Assembly (NCBI GenBank): GCA_019351955.1
Contig: JABBOE010000015.1
Coordinates: 1 to 41,652, forward strand
DNA length: 41,652 bases
Origin: Pseudomonadota bacterium
GTDB taxonomy: Bacteria > Pseudomonadota > Gammaproteobacteria > Burkholderiales > Burkholderiaceae_C
Direction: 5' to 3'
The notes beneath the pieces were generated by a model, which ran no database searches, had not been told where the DNA came from, and saw nothing but the letters and a program-made list of their open reading frames with translations. A program made the position numbers and the translations under genes. Positions 1-6,957 of this stretch are shown one piece after another; the first letter of the stretch is position 1, and every line of letters begins with the position of its first letter.

Positions 1-148
1 GATCACGAGGCATGCTGTTCTACCGGCTATTGCAGCAATCGGCCGCCACAACGCCAGCGACCTACACCAACATACGGGACAACGTGCACTCGGAACCGGC
101 CGCCAACCGGTTTGCTCGACCTGTGGAGCTAAATGGATAGCCCATATA
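1..148. repeat. Left copy of a perfect 148-bp terminal inverted repeat
   Basis: Bases 1-148 are the exact reverse complement of 41505-41652, and identity stops sharply at 148/149. The repeat ends 11 bp before the ATG of the decayed tnpB. One frame through it is open from base 3 to a TAG at 138-140 and could be the tail of a transposase, which I cannot name. The repeat is either the end of a mobile element present in two inverted copies, or a multi-copy sequence at which an assembly stopped on both sides. The window alone cannot decide between these. Confidence 0.9.
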
Positions 149-159
149 TTCAACCAGTC

Positions 160-608
160 ATGAAGCGACTTCAGGCGTTCAAGTTCGAGCTGCCTCCAAA
201 CGGCCAGCAGCAGCGCCAGATGCGCCGCTTCGCGGGGGCGGCCGAGCGACCGGGCCGGAATGTCCGTGCCAAGAGCGGCTTGAACACGTCGATCCTGGAC
301 CAGGGCTGGGCCGAGTTCCATCGCCAGCTTGAGTACAAGCTGGCGTGGAGTGGCTGCTGGCGGTGCCGCCGCACCACACCAGCCGCACGTGTCCGGACTG
401 CGGCCACATCGCGGCGGACAACCGCTGCACGCAGGCGCAATTCAAGTGCGTTGCGTGTGGCCACGCGAATCAGGCCGACCTTGTCGGCGCGATGACTATT
501 TTGGCGCGGGGACACCGCGTTGCAGCCCGTGGAGAGGTGGCGCATTCGGGCCCCTCGATGAAGCAGGAGCCCACTGAAGCGACTACGCACGAGGTCACGC
601 ATGCGTAG
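160..608 (+). pseudogene. tnpB: Decayed IS200/IS605-family tnpB (OrfB), internally deleted and frameshifted
   Basis: TnpB proteins are RNA-guided nucleases of IS200/IS605 and IS1341-type elements, usually about 370-400 residues. This copy keeps the typical N-terminus (MKRLQAFKFELPPNG, from ATG 160) and then jumps, near base 235, to the segment that normally follows the second RuvC motif (GRNVRAKSGLNTSILDQGW). A frameshift near 345-352 moves the reading into another frame, which encodes the zinc finger (CPDCGH, then CVACGH) and the third RuvC motif region (ADLVGAM), ending at TAG 606-608. The wedge domain and the first two RuvC motifs are missing, so it cannot cut DNA. A right-end hairpin follows directly. 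The assignment to the family is firm; the deletion junction is approximate. Confidence 0.85.
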
Positions 609-618
609 CGCCGCAGGA

Positions 619-669
619 ATCCCCGCCCTTCCCGCTCAAGCGGTGGCCTCAGGCCAAGGGCGGGGGGAT
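619..669 (+). other. IS605-type right-end hairpin, candidate omega-RNA 3' region
   Basis: An outer stem pairs 619-630 with 656-669, allowing a two-base bulge. It encloses two small perfect hairpins: CCGC-TCAA-GCGG (632-643) and GGCC-TCA-GGCC (645-655). This branched structure lies 11 bases after the tnpB stop, where IS200/IS605 elements carry their right end and where the guide-bearing omega RNA ends. The element right end would be near base 673, after GGGATGTC. Structure is seen directly; the role follows from the family. Confidence 0.6.
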
Positions 670-773
670 GTCAAGATCCCATCCGTGCCCCCGTGCGCGC
701 GAGCGGTACTCAGTACCGGCTAAGTGACCGGGGCCTAGCATACGGGTAAATTGCCATTTATGAGGCTCACGCC

Positions 774-1310
774 ATGTCAAGAACTGCGGTCTACAACCTT
801 CCCGCCCGCTGGCTCCATTGGGCCATTTTCGGCCTCATCGCACTGGAGTTTGCCATCGCCTGGACGATGCCCGATATCCACCGCGACACGCGGCCCGTTG
901 GGCTGGTGGCTTGGCACTTGGGGCTGGGCACGTTCATCTTGAGCTTGATGCTGCTGCGGCTGTTGTGGCGCGGTGTCAGCGGGGTTCCGGACCCACATCC
1001 AGGGCCGGCTTGGCAGGACCGCATTGCACGCTTAACCCACGCGCTGCTCTACGCGGGATTCATCGCGTTGCCATTGTTGGGTTGGGCCAATGCTTCGGCT
1101 CGTGGCTGGACCGTGCATTGGGCCGGATGGGTCCCCCTTCCCGCGCTGGCGGCGCACGGGGCAGCCTGGGCCCGGCCACTCGGCGACGTGCACCAAATCG
1201 TCGCCTACGCCCTGCTGGGGCTGATTGCTTTGCATGTGTTGGCGGCTGCGCACCATCATTTCATCGTGCGTGATGGTGTGCTGCGCCGCATGTGGTCGTC
1301 ATCGCGCTGA
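774..1310 (+). CDS. Cytochrome b561-type membrane protein
   Basis: This 178-residue protein fits the bacterial cytochrome b561 (CybB/YodB) family, di-haem integral membrane proteins that pass electrons between quinones and small carriers or superoxide. Four hydrophobic segments are visible (about 14-32, 44-63, 90-108 and 140-160). Candidate axial haem ligands are His15 (the WLHW motif), His48 in the second helix, and histidines near 139 and 153 in the last helix. The length is normal for the family. A weak ribosome binding sequence (GAGG) precedes the ATG. The gene stands alone between two IS remnants, so it may have its own promoter in 680-770. The family call is firm; the electron partner is unknown. 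Confidence 0.8.
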   Translation: MSRTAVYNLPARWLHWAIFGLIALEFAIAWTMPDIHRDTRPVGLVAWHLGLGTFILSLMLLRLLWRGVSGVPDPHPGPAWQDRIARLTHALLYAGFIALPLLGWANASARGWTVHWAGWVPLPALAAHGAAWARPLGDVHQIVAYALLGLIALHVLAAAHHHFIVRDGVLRRMWSSSR

Positions 1311-1474
1311 TTGTGGACGTCCCCGATCCGTTCCTGGTGGTGAGCGTTTCTCGCGTCGCGGGTTACAGTGAATCATGCCCCGCACGCCGGGATTGGTACT
1401 GCTGATCTGACCTGCCCCCGTCAGCCGTACCACGGTGAAGTTCGTGGAGTCCATCACGATGGAGAGTGATGGAC

Positions 1475-1741
1475 ATGAAGACGAGTCGATTCAGCGAAGA
1501 GCAGATCATTGGGTTCCTCCGGCAGGCCGAGGCTGGCGTTTCGGTCAAGGAGGTGTGCCGCACAGGCGGCTTCAGCGACGCGACGTTCTACAAGTGGCGC
1601 GCCAAGTTCGGCGGCATGGAGGCATCCGAGGCCACGCGGCTGCGTGAACTGGAGTCGGAGAACGCCAAGCTGAAGAAGCTGCTGGCCGAGGCGCACCTGG
1701 ACATGCACGCGCTCAAGAGCGTTCTCGGGGTAAAACGCTAG
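1475..1741 (+). CDS. IS3-family transposase OrfA
   Basis: An 88-residue OrfA with the family's helix-turn-helix (SRFSEEQIIGFLRQAEAG, then GGFSDATFYKWRAKFGG) and a C-terminal leucine-rich coiled coil (about 50-75, ELESENAKLKKLLAEA). It normally binds the terminal repeats and is joined to OrfB by programmed frameshifting. The start at ATG 1475 puts GGAGAG (1460-1465) at a suitable distance; GTG 1466 and ATG 1469 in the same frame are alternatives. Because OrfB is truncated, the protein could at most bind IS ends. Confidence 0.75.
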   Translation: MKTSRFSEEQIIGFLRQAEAGVSVKEVCRTGGFSDATFYKWRAKFGGMEASEATRLRELESENAKLKKLLAEAHLDMHALKSVLGVKR

Positions 1742-1901
1742 CCCCCGGGTCAGGCGTGAGGCCATTGGCAAGATGATCAGCGAGCATCACTTGTCCGAGC
1801 GCCGAGCGTGCCGCCTCGTGGGACTAAGCCGCGATAGCTATCGCCATGCGCCTCAGCAGGATGCGCTGAACACTGAACTGCACGGCAAAACCGGCGACTG
1901 A
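1737..1901 (+). pseudogene. IS3-family OrfB, N-terminal fragment only
   Basis: The frame starting around 1737 reads like the OrfB N-terminus (RREAIGKMISEHHLSERRAC, then LVGLSRDSYRH). It runs into TGA 1899-1901 after about 55 codons, where a full OrfB has about 280. The DDE integrase core is absent. The frame is +1 relative to orfA rather than the usual -1, suggesting an additional indel near the junction. Confidence 0.65.
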
Positions 1902-1975
1902 ATGAACCGTCGCAAAGTGCAGCCAAGCACGGGGCTTGTCGAGCATCCAGGTCAAGCCAAGCGCAGCCTTCGCCC

Positions 1976-2797
1976 TCAGATTACCTTCAAACCCTTGAGC
2001 TGCGGTTTGGGGGCGGGTTCGCGAAGGGGCATGGATTGAAGGGCCTGCACGACCAATCGTGCCACAAGCAGATTGCGCACGGGTTTATGGTCAGCAGGGA
2101 CGACGTACCAAGGTGCGTGACCAGCATTGCTCAGACTCAGCGCCGATTCGTAAGCGCTGTGGTAGTCGCCCCACAGCTTGCGCTCGGACAGGTCCGAGGG
2201 ATCAAATTTCCAATGCTTTTTGGGATTGTCGATGCGTTCTTGCAGCCGCTTGCGCTGCTCGTTGAACCCGATATGCAAGAAGCACTTCAGGATGGTCGTG
2301 CCATCCTCCGCGAGCATGCGTTCAAAATCGACAATCTGCGCCAGGCGCTGCCGGAACGTGGTGTGGTTGATCTGTCTATGGACGAGCCCGATCACGGGGT
2401 CTTCGTATTGGCTGCGGTTAAAGACGCCGACGCATCCGCGCGGCGGCACGTGCACATGAGCGCGCCAAAGAAAATCGTGCCGCTGTTCCAAGGGTGTGGG
2501 AAAGCTAAACGAGGCCGCATGGATGCCCAGCGGATTAACGCCCGTGAACACGGCCTTGGTCGTGCTGTCCTTGCCGGCTGAGTCCATGCCTTGCAACACC
2601 ACGAGCAGCGAAAGTTCCTTGCGCGTGAACATGCGGTCCTGCAACTCGCCGATGGTGTTGCGCAACTGCCCAAGCTCGGATTCGACGTCGCCTTTGTCCT
2701 GATACTCCGGAAGGTCGATCTCGGTTGCGCGCGCTTCCAGTCCCGGCGGGCTTCCGGGTGCGAATCCCAATTGCTGTAAGTTTCTGAGGCTCTCCAT
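1976..2797 (-). CDS. ppk2: Polyphosphate kinase 2 family protein
   Basis: A 273-residue PPK2-family phosphotransferase that moves phosphate between inorganic polyphosphate and nucleoside mono- or diphosphates. The P-loop GMDSAGKDS (about 70-78) and the lid/Walker B segment NRSQYEDP (about 127-134) are both present. The start is set at ATG 2797 because GGGAGT lies 5-10 bases upstream of it; an open frame continues to 2854 without a ribosome binding site. The gene is divergent from aroG and shares a roughly 400-bp intergenic region that includes a 24-bp near-palindrome. Its 3' end faces the IS3 remnant 74 bp away. Whether it prefers AMP, ADP or GDP cannot be read from the motifs alone. Confidence 0.85.
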   Translation of the reverse strand: MESLRNLQQLGFAPGSPPGLEARATEIDLPEYQDKGDVESELGQLRNTIGELQDRMFTRKELSLLVVLQGMDSAGKDSTTKAVFTGVNPLGIHAASFSFPTPLEQRHDFLWRAHVHVPPRGCVGVFNRSQYEDPVIGLVHRQINHTTFRQRLAQIVDFERMLAEDGTTILKCFLHIGFNEQRKRLQERIDNPKKHWKFDPSDLSERKLWGDYHSAYESALSLSNAGHAPWYVVPADHKPVRNLLVARLVVQALQSMPLREPAPKPQLKGLKVI

Positions 2798-2814
2798 CAC
2801 AACTCCCGAGGGGG

Positions 2815-2838
2815 CCATATGCATGCATGCATGTATGG
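2815..2838. repeat. 24-bp near-perfect palindrome in the ppk2/aroG divergent region
   Basis: CCATAT-GCATGCATGC-ATGTATGG is palindromic except for one symmetrical pair. It lies 18 bp upstream of the ppk2 start and about 75 bp before the aroG promoter. A short hairpin CAAAGCC-GGT-GGCTTTG (2852-2868) is next to it. Either could be a dimeric regulator's operator; no regulator is known. Confidence 0.4.
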
Positions 2839-2913
2839 TAAAGAGTGGCGGCAAAGCCGGTGGCTTTGTTGCGTCAAAGCAAAGCGGGAAAACGCCGTCA
2901 GCTTGTGCCGCGC

Positions 2914-2943
2914 TTGCTCCAGGCTGGCGGTCGAGGCTACACT
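2914..2943 (+). promoter_or_regulatory. Predicted sigma70 promoter of the aroG leader transcript
   Basis: TTGCTC (2914-2919) and TACACT (2938-2943) are separated by 18 bp. This would start transcription around 2950, about 20 bases before the leader ATG. The match is moderate, but the position fits the attenuator downstream. Confidence 0.5.
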
Positions 2944-2969
2944 AGGATGCCTTCTCAAAAAAACCTGCC

Positions 2970-3047
2970 ATGTACAGCTTCGCGTTTGGCTTTTATTTTT
3001 GGTTCTCGCACTGCGCCGGCGGAGGGAGAGGGCAGCGTTCAGCCTGA
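2970..3047 (+). CDS. Aromatic amino acid leader peptide of the aroG attenuator
   Basis: This 25-codon reading frame encodes a peptide whose residues 2-12 are YSFAFGFYFWF: five Phe, two Tyr and one Trp in eleven codons. After that it turns to Gly, Arg and Ser and ends at TGA 3045-3047. Such clusters of regulatory codons are the hallmark of leader peptides in transcription attenuators (pheL, trpL). The product has no function of its own; the ribosome's position on it is the signal. The codons for its residues 16-18 (3015-3022) are the antiterminator arm, complementary to the 5' arm of the terminator at 3062-3094. No strong Shine-Dalgarno sequence is visible before the ATG, which is the weak point of the call. 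Confidence 0.75.
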   Translation: MYSFAFGFYFWFSHCAGGGRGQRSA

Positions 3048-3074
3048 ATCAACGAATCCCCAAAAACCGCCGGC
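3015..3074 (+). promoter_or_regulatory. Antiterminator pairing of the aroG attenuator
   Basis: GCCGGCGG (3015-3022), inside the leader reading frame just after the aromatic codons, is perfectly complementary to CCGCCGGC (3067-3074), the ascending arm of the terminator. A ribosome stalled on the Phe/Tyr/Trp codons (2973-3005) would leave 3015-3022 free to capture that arm and block termination. A ribosome that reaches the stop codon (3045) would cover 3015-3022 and let the terminator form. Confidence 0.7.
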
Positions 3075-3094
3075 CAAGCCCGGCGGTTTTTTTT
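3062..3094 (+). terminator. Rho-independent terminator (attenuator) upstream of aroG
   Basis: A 7-bp GC stem (CCGCCGG 3067-3073 with CCGGCGG 3080-3086) with a six-base loop is extended by A-T pairs (AAAAA 3062-3066) and followed by eight T residues (3087-3094). It lies 15 bases after the leader stop codon and 107 bases before the aroG start, inside the presumed aroG transcript. Confidence 0.85.
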
Positions 3095-3200
3095 CGCCGG
3101 GGGTGGGCGGCACTCAGCAACGAGCAAGCCAGCCATGTTCCACGACGACCCATTGTTTCGGGAATTTTCCGATCAACCCACCAAGATAGGAGCCACCGCC

Positions 3201-4328
3201 ATGCCATCGAAGTCGTCGAGCGCTTTGCCTGAGTGGCGCGCCGCCCTACCCGAGAAAACCTCGGCGACAGACGACGAACGCATTAAGGATGTGATGCCGC
3301 TGCCACCGCCTGAACATCTCATCCGGTTTTTCCCGATCGCCGGGACACCGGTGGAGCGGCTGATCCAGGATACGCGCCGCGCCGTGCACGGCATCGTGCA
3401 GGGCGAGGACGACAGGTTGCTTCTCGTGATTGGACCTTGCTCGATCCACGATCCAAAGGCGGCTCGAGAATATGCTGAGCGCCTTCTTGAGCAGCGCAAA
3501 AGGCACGCTGGGGAACTCGAGATTGTGATGCGCGTGTATTTTGAGAAACCGCGCACGACCGTCGGTTGGAAGGGTTTGATTAATGATCCGTATCTTGATC
3601 AGAGCTTCCGTATCGATGAGGGGCTGCGCATTGCGCGCGAGCTGCTCATCGACATCAACCGCATTGGGATGCCGGCGGGTGGTGAATTTCTGGATGTAAT
3701 CTCGCCGCAGTACATCGGCGACCTTATTGCGTGGGGCGCCATCGGTGCACGCACCACGGAAAGCCAGGTGCATCGGGAGTTGGCCTCCGGGCTGTCCGCG
3801 CCGGTCGGATTCAAGAATGGAACCGACGGCAATCTGCGTATCGCCATCGATGCCATTCAAGCGGCGCGTCGTCCACATTCCTTCCTCTCCGTTCACAAAA
3901 GTGGTCAAGTGGCCATTGTGCAAACGCGCGGCAACAAGGACACGCACGTTATCCTGCGCGGAGGCAAGACGCCGAACTATGACGCAGCAAGCGTGCGTGC
4001 GGCTTGCGAACAATTGGAGGCCGCCAAGCTCGATTGCAGGCTCATGATTGATTGTTCTCACGCCAACAGCGAAAAGAGGCCTGAGCGCCAGCTTGACGTG
4101 GCACGCGATATCGCCGCTCAACTGGCAGGTGGAGAGCGCTGCATCTTTGGGGTGATGGCCGAGAGTCACTTGATCGGCGGAGCTCAGAAATTCACGCCGG
4201 GCAAGGATGACCCCGGCAGTTTGACCTACGGGCAAAGCATCACCGATGGCTGCCTGTCTTGGAATGCGTCTGTGGACCTGATTGAAGTGCTCGCCGCTGG
4301 AGTGAAGGCGCGGCGCAAGCGCAAATGA
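3201..4328 (+). CDS. aroG: 3-deoxy-7-phosphoheptulonate synthase (DAHP synthase, class I)
   Basis: Condenses phosphoenolpyruvate with erythrose 4-phosphate, the first committed step of the shikimate pathway. The 375 residues carry GPCSIHD (78-84), EKPRTTVGWKG (about 115-125), GARTTESQ and PVGFKNGTDG in the middle, and DCSHANS towards the end, all typical of AroG/AroF/AroH enzymes with metal- and substrate-binding residues in place. The start at ATG 3201 is chosen because TAGGAG (3187-3192) precedes it by 8 bases; the open frame extends back to 3135. Transcription is probably controlled by the aromatic attenuator at 2970-3094. The stop overlaps the start of the DUF2970 gene (ATGA), so the two are cotranscribed. 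Which aromatic amino acid inhibits the enzyme cannot be decided here. Confidence 0.95.
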   Translation: MPSKSSSALPEWRAALPEKTSATDDERIKDVMPLPPPEHLIRFFPIAGTPVERLIQDTRRAVHGIVQGEDDRLLLVIGPCSIHDPKAAREYAERLLEQRKRHAGELEIVMRVYFEKPRTTVGWKGLINDPYLDQSFRIDEGLRIARELLIDINRIGMPAGGEFLDVISPQYIGDLIAWGAIGARTTESQVHRELASGLSAPVGFKNGTDGNLRIAIDAIQAARRPHSFLSVHKSGQVAIVQTRGNKDTHVILRGGKTPNYDAASVRAACEQLEAAKLDCRLMIDCSHANSEKRPERQLDVARDIAAQLAGGERCIFGVMAESHLIGGAQKFTPGKDDPGSLTYGQSITDGCLSWNASVDLIEVLAAGVKARRKRK

Positions 4329-4564
4329 CGGGCGAAACCCCATCTGTGCAGCAAGCCAGGGCGAGCGCGAAAGTCAGCTTTTTGCGCGGCACGCTGCGCG
4401 CATTGGGGGCGGTAGCCACCGCGATCGTCGGCCTGCGCCGGCGGCAGGACCGCGAGCGAGACTTCGCCGTGCTGCAGCTTCACCACGTGATCGTAGCCGG
4501 GGTCATCGTGGCGGCTGCCATCGTTACAGCCCTAGCCGTGCTGGTCCATCGCATTGCTGGTTGA
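4325..4564 (+). CDS. DUF2970 family small membrane protein
   Basis: A 79-residue protein with a basic, soluble front half (VGLRRRQDRERDF at about 35-47) and one long hydrophobic segment near the C-terminus (about 55-76). This matches DUF2970, a family of short single-pass proteins common in beta- and gammaproteobacteria with unknown function. Its ATG overlaps the aroG stop by four bases, so it is translationally coupled to DAHP synthase and would be under the same attenuator. I know of no demonstrated link between DUF2970 and aromatic biosynthesis. Confidence 0.7.
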   Translation: MTGETPSVQQARASAKVSFLRGTLRALGAVATAIVGLRRRQDRERDFAVLQLHHVIVAGVIVAAAIVTALAVLVHRIAG

Positions 4565-4727
4565 CGGTCAGCCGCATCCGAGAGGATCCATGCCTGCATG
4601 AGATTCGCAATGCACGTGGCGACATCCTTCATAAGGCGGCACTCACGAGCAGCCAGAACCACACGGTCAAATGTTTGGAGGGAGGGCGCTTGCAGGCGTC
4701 AAGCGCTGCCAATGTCCATGATCCAAG

Positions 4728-4753
4728 ATAAACGCCCCGCACAGGGCGGGGCG
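4728..4753 (-). terminator. Rho-independent terminator of the rhodanese gene
   Basis: An 8-bp GC stem (CGCCCCGC 4733-4740 with GCGGGGCG 4746-4753) with a five-base loop. Read on the minus strand it is followed by TTTATCTT. It lies 57 bases after the rhodanese stop. The rest of 4565-4809 shows nothing else. Confidence 0.7.
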
Positions 4754-4809
4754 CAGGTCGAGCTCTAAAAATTAAAGCTGGCGATTGATTCGTTCGCCAA
4801 TGTGAGGAT

Positions 4810-5790
4810 TTAGCTGGGCAGACCGACCGTGGGGTTGCCCAGATTGGTCCACTCATTCATGGAGCCCGCATACAGTTTCGAGTTCTTGTTGCCGAGGATC
4901 TCGTGGACTACGAACCAAGCGCCCGAGGCTAGATGGCCAGTGTTGCAGTACGTCGTGGTGGGTTTGTTCGGGCTGATATCGAAGTCGTGGAAGATCTTTT
5001 TGTACTCAGCTGCGGTCATGAACATGGTAGCGCCATGGTCGCTTTTCACGATGGCATCAATGGGAAAAGACTTGGCGCCGGCAAGGTGGCCAGCCGTCTT
5101 GTTAATCGGCTTCTTCGCAATGCCGAGAAACTGCGCTGTGGGGCGGGCATCAATGTATTGCTCAGTGCCCTGGCGCAGGCCTTCCTTGACCTGCTGCATT
5201 GAGGCGAGAATGGCCTTGTCTTCACCTGCGGTCTTCCAGTCACCCATCGCGGTGGGTGCCGGTGAAACGCTCACTGGGTAGCCGGCGTTGATCCAGGCAT
5301 TGGTGCCACCATTGAGAATGGCGAGTTGCCCGTGCGGCACGCCAAAATAGCGCAGTTGAAAGTAAAGGCGAGTGCCGCGGTCCATGGCGAACACCGCATT
5401 TCCTGTAGGAACGATGACGATGGGCTTCCCCGTATTCAGGCCTGCTTCGTCCATCACCTTGGTGAAGTATGCGGCGGTGGGCATCATGGCCTTGAGCTTT
5501 ACGCCATCCACCGTGCGGTCCTGCCGAATGTCGTTGAAGTTGACCAAGTCAGCGCCGGCGATATGGCCGCCAGTTTTCTCGATCATGTGATTCTTGCCCA
5601 ACTGCGGTTGAGCCGTGAATCGTTTCATGCTGGCACCGCCGCGGATATCGACCACCGTTACATCGTTCAGGTGGGCATGCAGCCATTGTGGCGTGACCAG
5701 TGGCCCCGGCACATCCATGGCCACAGCGCCTTGCGCAGCGGCCAGACCCAGACTCAGTAGCCCGGCGCTCATCAGGTGTTTCATTTGCAT
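4810..5790 (-). CDS. Periplasmic two-domain rhodanese (sulfurtransferase)
   Basis: A 326-residue protein with a signal peptide (1-24, ending AVA before MDVPG) and two rhodanese-like domains (about 30-165 and 185-320). It would move sulfane sulfur from thiosulfate or a related donor to a thiol acceptor in the periplasm. The C-terminal domain keeps a Cys in the active loop (CNTGHLASG, Cys282). The N-terminal domain has PTGNAVFAMDRG where the loop should be and no Cys, as in ordinary tandem rhodaneses. The loop is not the usual CRxGx(R/T), so the true substrate is uncertain. The start at ATG 5790 has AGGAGG 7 bases upstream. The gene is monocistronic, with its own terminator. Confidence 0.8.
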   Translation of the reverse strand: MQMKHLMSAGLLSLGLAAAQGAVAMDVPGPLVTPQWLHAHLNDVTVVDIRGGASMKRFTAQPQLGKNHMIEKTGGHIAGADLVNFNDIRQDRTVDGVKLKAMMPTAAYFTKVMDEAGLNTGKPIVIVPTGNAVFAMDRGTRLYFQLRYFGVPHGQLAILNGGTNAWINAGYPVSVSPAPTAMGDWKTAGEDKAILASMQQVKEGLRQGTEQYIDARPTAQFLGIAKKPINKTAGHLAGAKSFPIDAIVKSDHGATMFMTAAEYKKIFHDFDISPNKPTTTYCNTGHLASGAWFVVHEILGNKNSKLYAGSMNEWTNLGNPTVGLPS

Positions 5791-6210
5791 CTCAACTCCT
5801 CCTTGGTTCAAATCGATCAAACTGCATTCACAATTACCGTTTCGTCATGCCGGCTCTTGTGCAGTAGCCCGGCCGGCACTCCGCCTCCTCGCCGCGCCTG
5901 CGATTGCGATGCTGCTTGGAATGCCTCGCAAGCAGCCATCGGGCCTTGGTTTTTCCGAGCCCCGATGGCTGCTTTGGGTTCGCAGGATTATGGGCGGCGC
6001 GACAGCTACCGGCTGGGAAGTTGCCGCGCCTGACCATGTCAATGAGGAGGGAAGCCATGGCTGCTCTGCAATCTAGTGGATACTGGGTAGAGTAAATGTT
6101 TCATCCGTGTATCGCCTGTGTCCAAGCATTTCGCCGAGCATGAGGGTTTGCGCGCATGGGCAAAACCCTCGGGCCAGCAGGGCTCGCAGGGAGCTTTTAC
6201 AGTGCAGTGC
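5791..6210. other. Divergent intergenic region between the rhodanese and bicupin genes
   Basis: A 420-bp stretch without a convincing gene. It holds a long inverted repeat at 5930-5974 (listed separately) and a shorter one, TGCCGGC/GCCGGCA (about 5849-5879), near the rhodanese start. An open frame from GTG 6118 continues into the bicupin gene, but its first 31 codons do not look like the family. Confidence 0.5.
5930..5974. repeat. Long hairpin (14-bp perfect stem) between divergent genes
   Basis: AAGCAGCCATCGGG (5930-5943) is perfectly complementary to CCCGATGGCTGCTT (5961-5974). The intervening 17 bases can pair further (CTTGG with CCGAG, one G-T wobble), leaving a loop of T residues. It lies 140 bp from the rhodanese start and 236 bp from the bicupin start, so it does not terminate either gene. 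It may be an operator or the relic of a repeat element. Confidence 0.6.
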
Positions 6211-6885
6211 ATGGATACGAACCTGCATCTCGATTTTGAGCAAAGGCTCAGCGTGCAAACAATGGCGATGGACTGGACGCCCTCGCCCGCGGTTGGGGTG
6301 TGGCGCAAGCCCCTGGAGCGCGAGCACGCCGAAAGCGGCCGTACGACGTCGGTCGTGCGGTACGCGCCGGGTTCGTCCTTCGCCGCGCATGTGCATGCTC
6401 GGGGCGAAGAGATCTTCGTGCTCAATGGCACGTTCGAAGATGAGTATGGTTGTTACCGAGCGGGCACCTATGTGCGCAACCCGCCCGCATCGAGCCACGC
6501 CCCCCGAAGTGCCCTCGGCTGCGAACTGTTCGTCAAACTTTCGCACTTCGCGCCTGGCGACGACGAACGGATCGTGATTGATACCACCGTGCAGCCTTGG
6601 CTGCCGGGGTTGGTGGACGGCCTTCGCGTCATGCCGCTGGCAGAGTTTCGCGGCGAACACACGGCGCTAGTGCGCTGGGCACCGAACACATTTTTCAACC
6701 GCCATCGGCATTGGGGTGGCGAGGAGATTTTCGTTCTGGATGGTGTGTTTTCTGATGAGCACGGCCATTATCCCGCGGGTTCCTGGCTGCGCAGTCCGCA
6801 CAACAGCCAGCATGAACCCTACAGCCGGGAAGGCTGCACCATATTGGTCAAGGTGGGGCATCTGCCTGAGGTGCACGCTGTCTAA
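6211..6885 (+). CDS. Bicupin protein of the ChrR-type cupin family
   Basis: A 224-residue protein with two tandem cupin modules. The first (about 40-120) has RYAPGSSFAAHVHARGEEIF, and the second (about 150-222) has HRHWGGEEIFVLDG followed by HYPAGSWLRSP. The paired His and Glu residues are the expected metal ligands. ChrR-type cupins include the C-terminal domain of the zinc anti-sigma factor ChrR and small dioxygenases. No anti-sigma N-terminal zinc-binding domain or neighbouring ECF sigma factor gene is seen, so a metalloenzyme or sensor role is more likely. ATG 6211 is preferred over GTG 6118 because family-like sequence begins there; its ribosome binding site is weak. Confidence 0.65.
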   Translation: MDTNLHLDFEQRLSVQTMAMDWTPSPAVGVWRKPLEREHAESGRTTSVVRYAPGSSFAAHVHARGEEIFVLNGTFEDEYGCYRAGTYVRNPPASSHAPRSALGCELFVKLSHFAPGDDERIVIDTTVQPWLPGLVDGLRVMPLAEFRGEHTALVRWAPNTFFNRHRHWGGEEIFVLDGVFSDEHGHYPAGSWLRSPHNSQHEPYSREGCTILVKVGHLPEVHAV

Positions 6886-6957
6886 GCCTCGATCGCGCTG
6901 GGGCCATTCGGCGCCTACAATCGTCCGCTGACCTGCCATACTCAATTGCCCAGACGC

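Larger units (their letters stand above)
1408..1901 (+). mobile_element. IS3-family insertion sequence remnant, 3' truncated
   Basis: The left end TGACCTGCCCCC (1408-1419) matches the style of IS3-family (IS407-like) terminal repeats. It is followed by a complete orfA and the first about 50 codons of orfB. Similarity stops at about 1880-1901, and no right inverted repeat is seen before the ppk2 3' end at 1976. The element lacks the DDE catalytic domain and is dead. Confidence 0.7.

Noticed and set aside
1..140. A complete small gene in the left terminal repeat
   Set aside because: The open frame enters from the window edge and ends at 138-140 without a recognisable domain; it may be the tail of a transposase but cannot be named.
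3246..4343. 365-codon minus-strand frame opposite aroG
   Set aside because: It mirrors a fully supported DAHP synthase and has no domain of its own.
6118..6210. GTG start giving a 255-residue bicupin
   Set aside because: The first 31 codons lack family similarity; ATG 6211 begins the recognisable protein.
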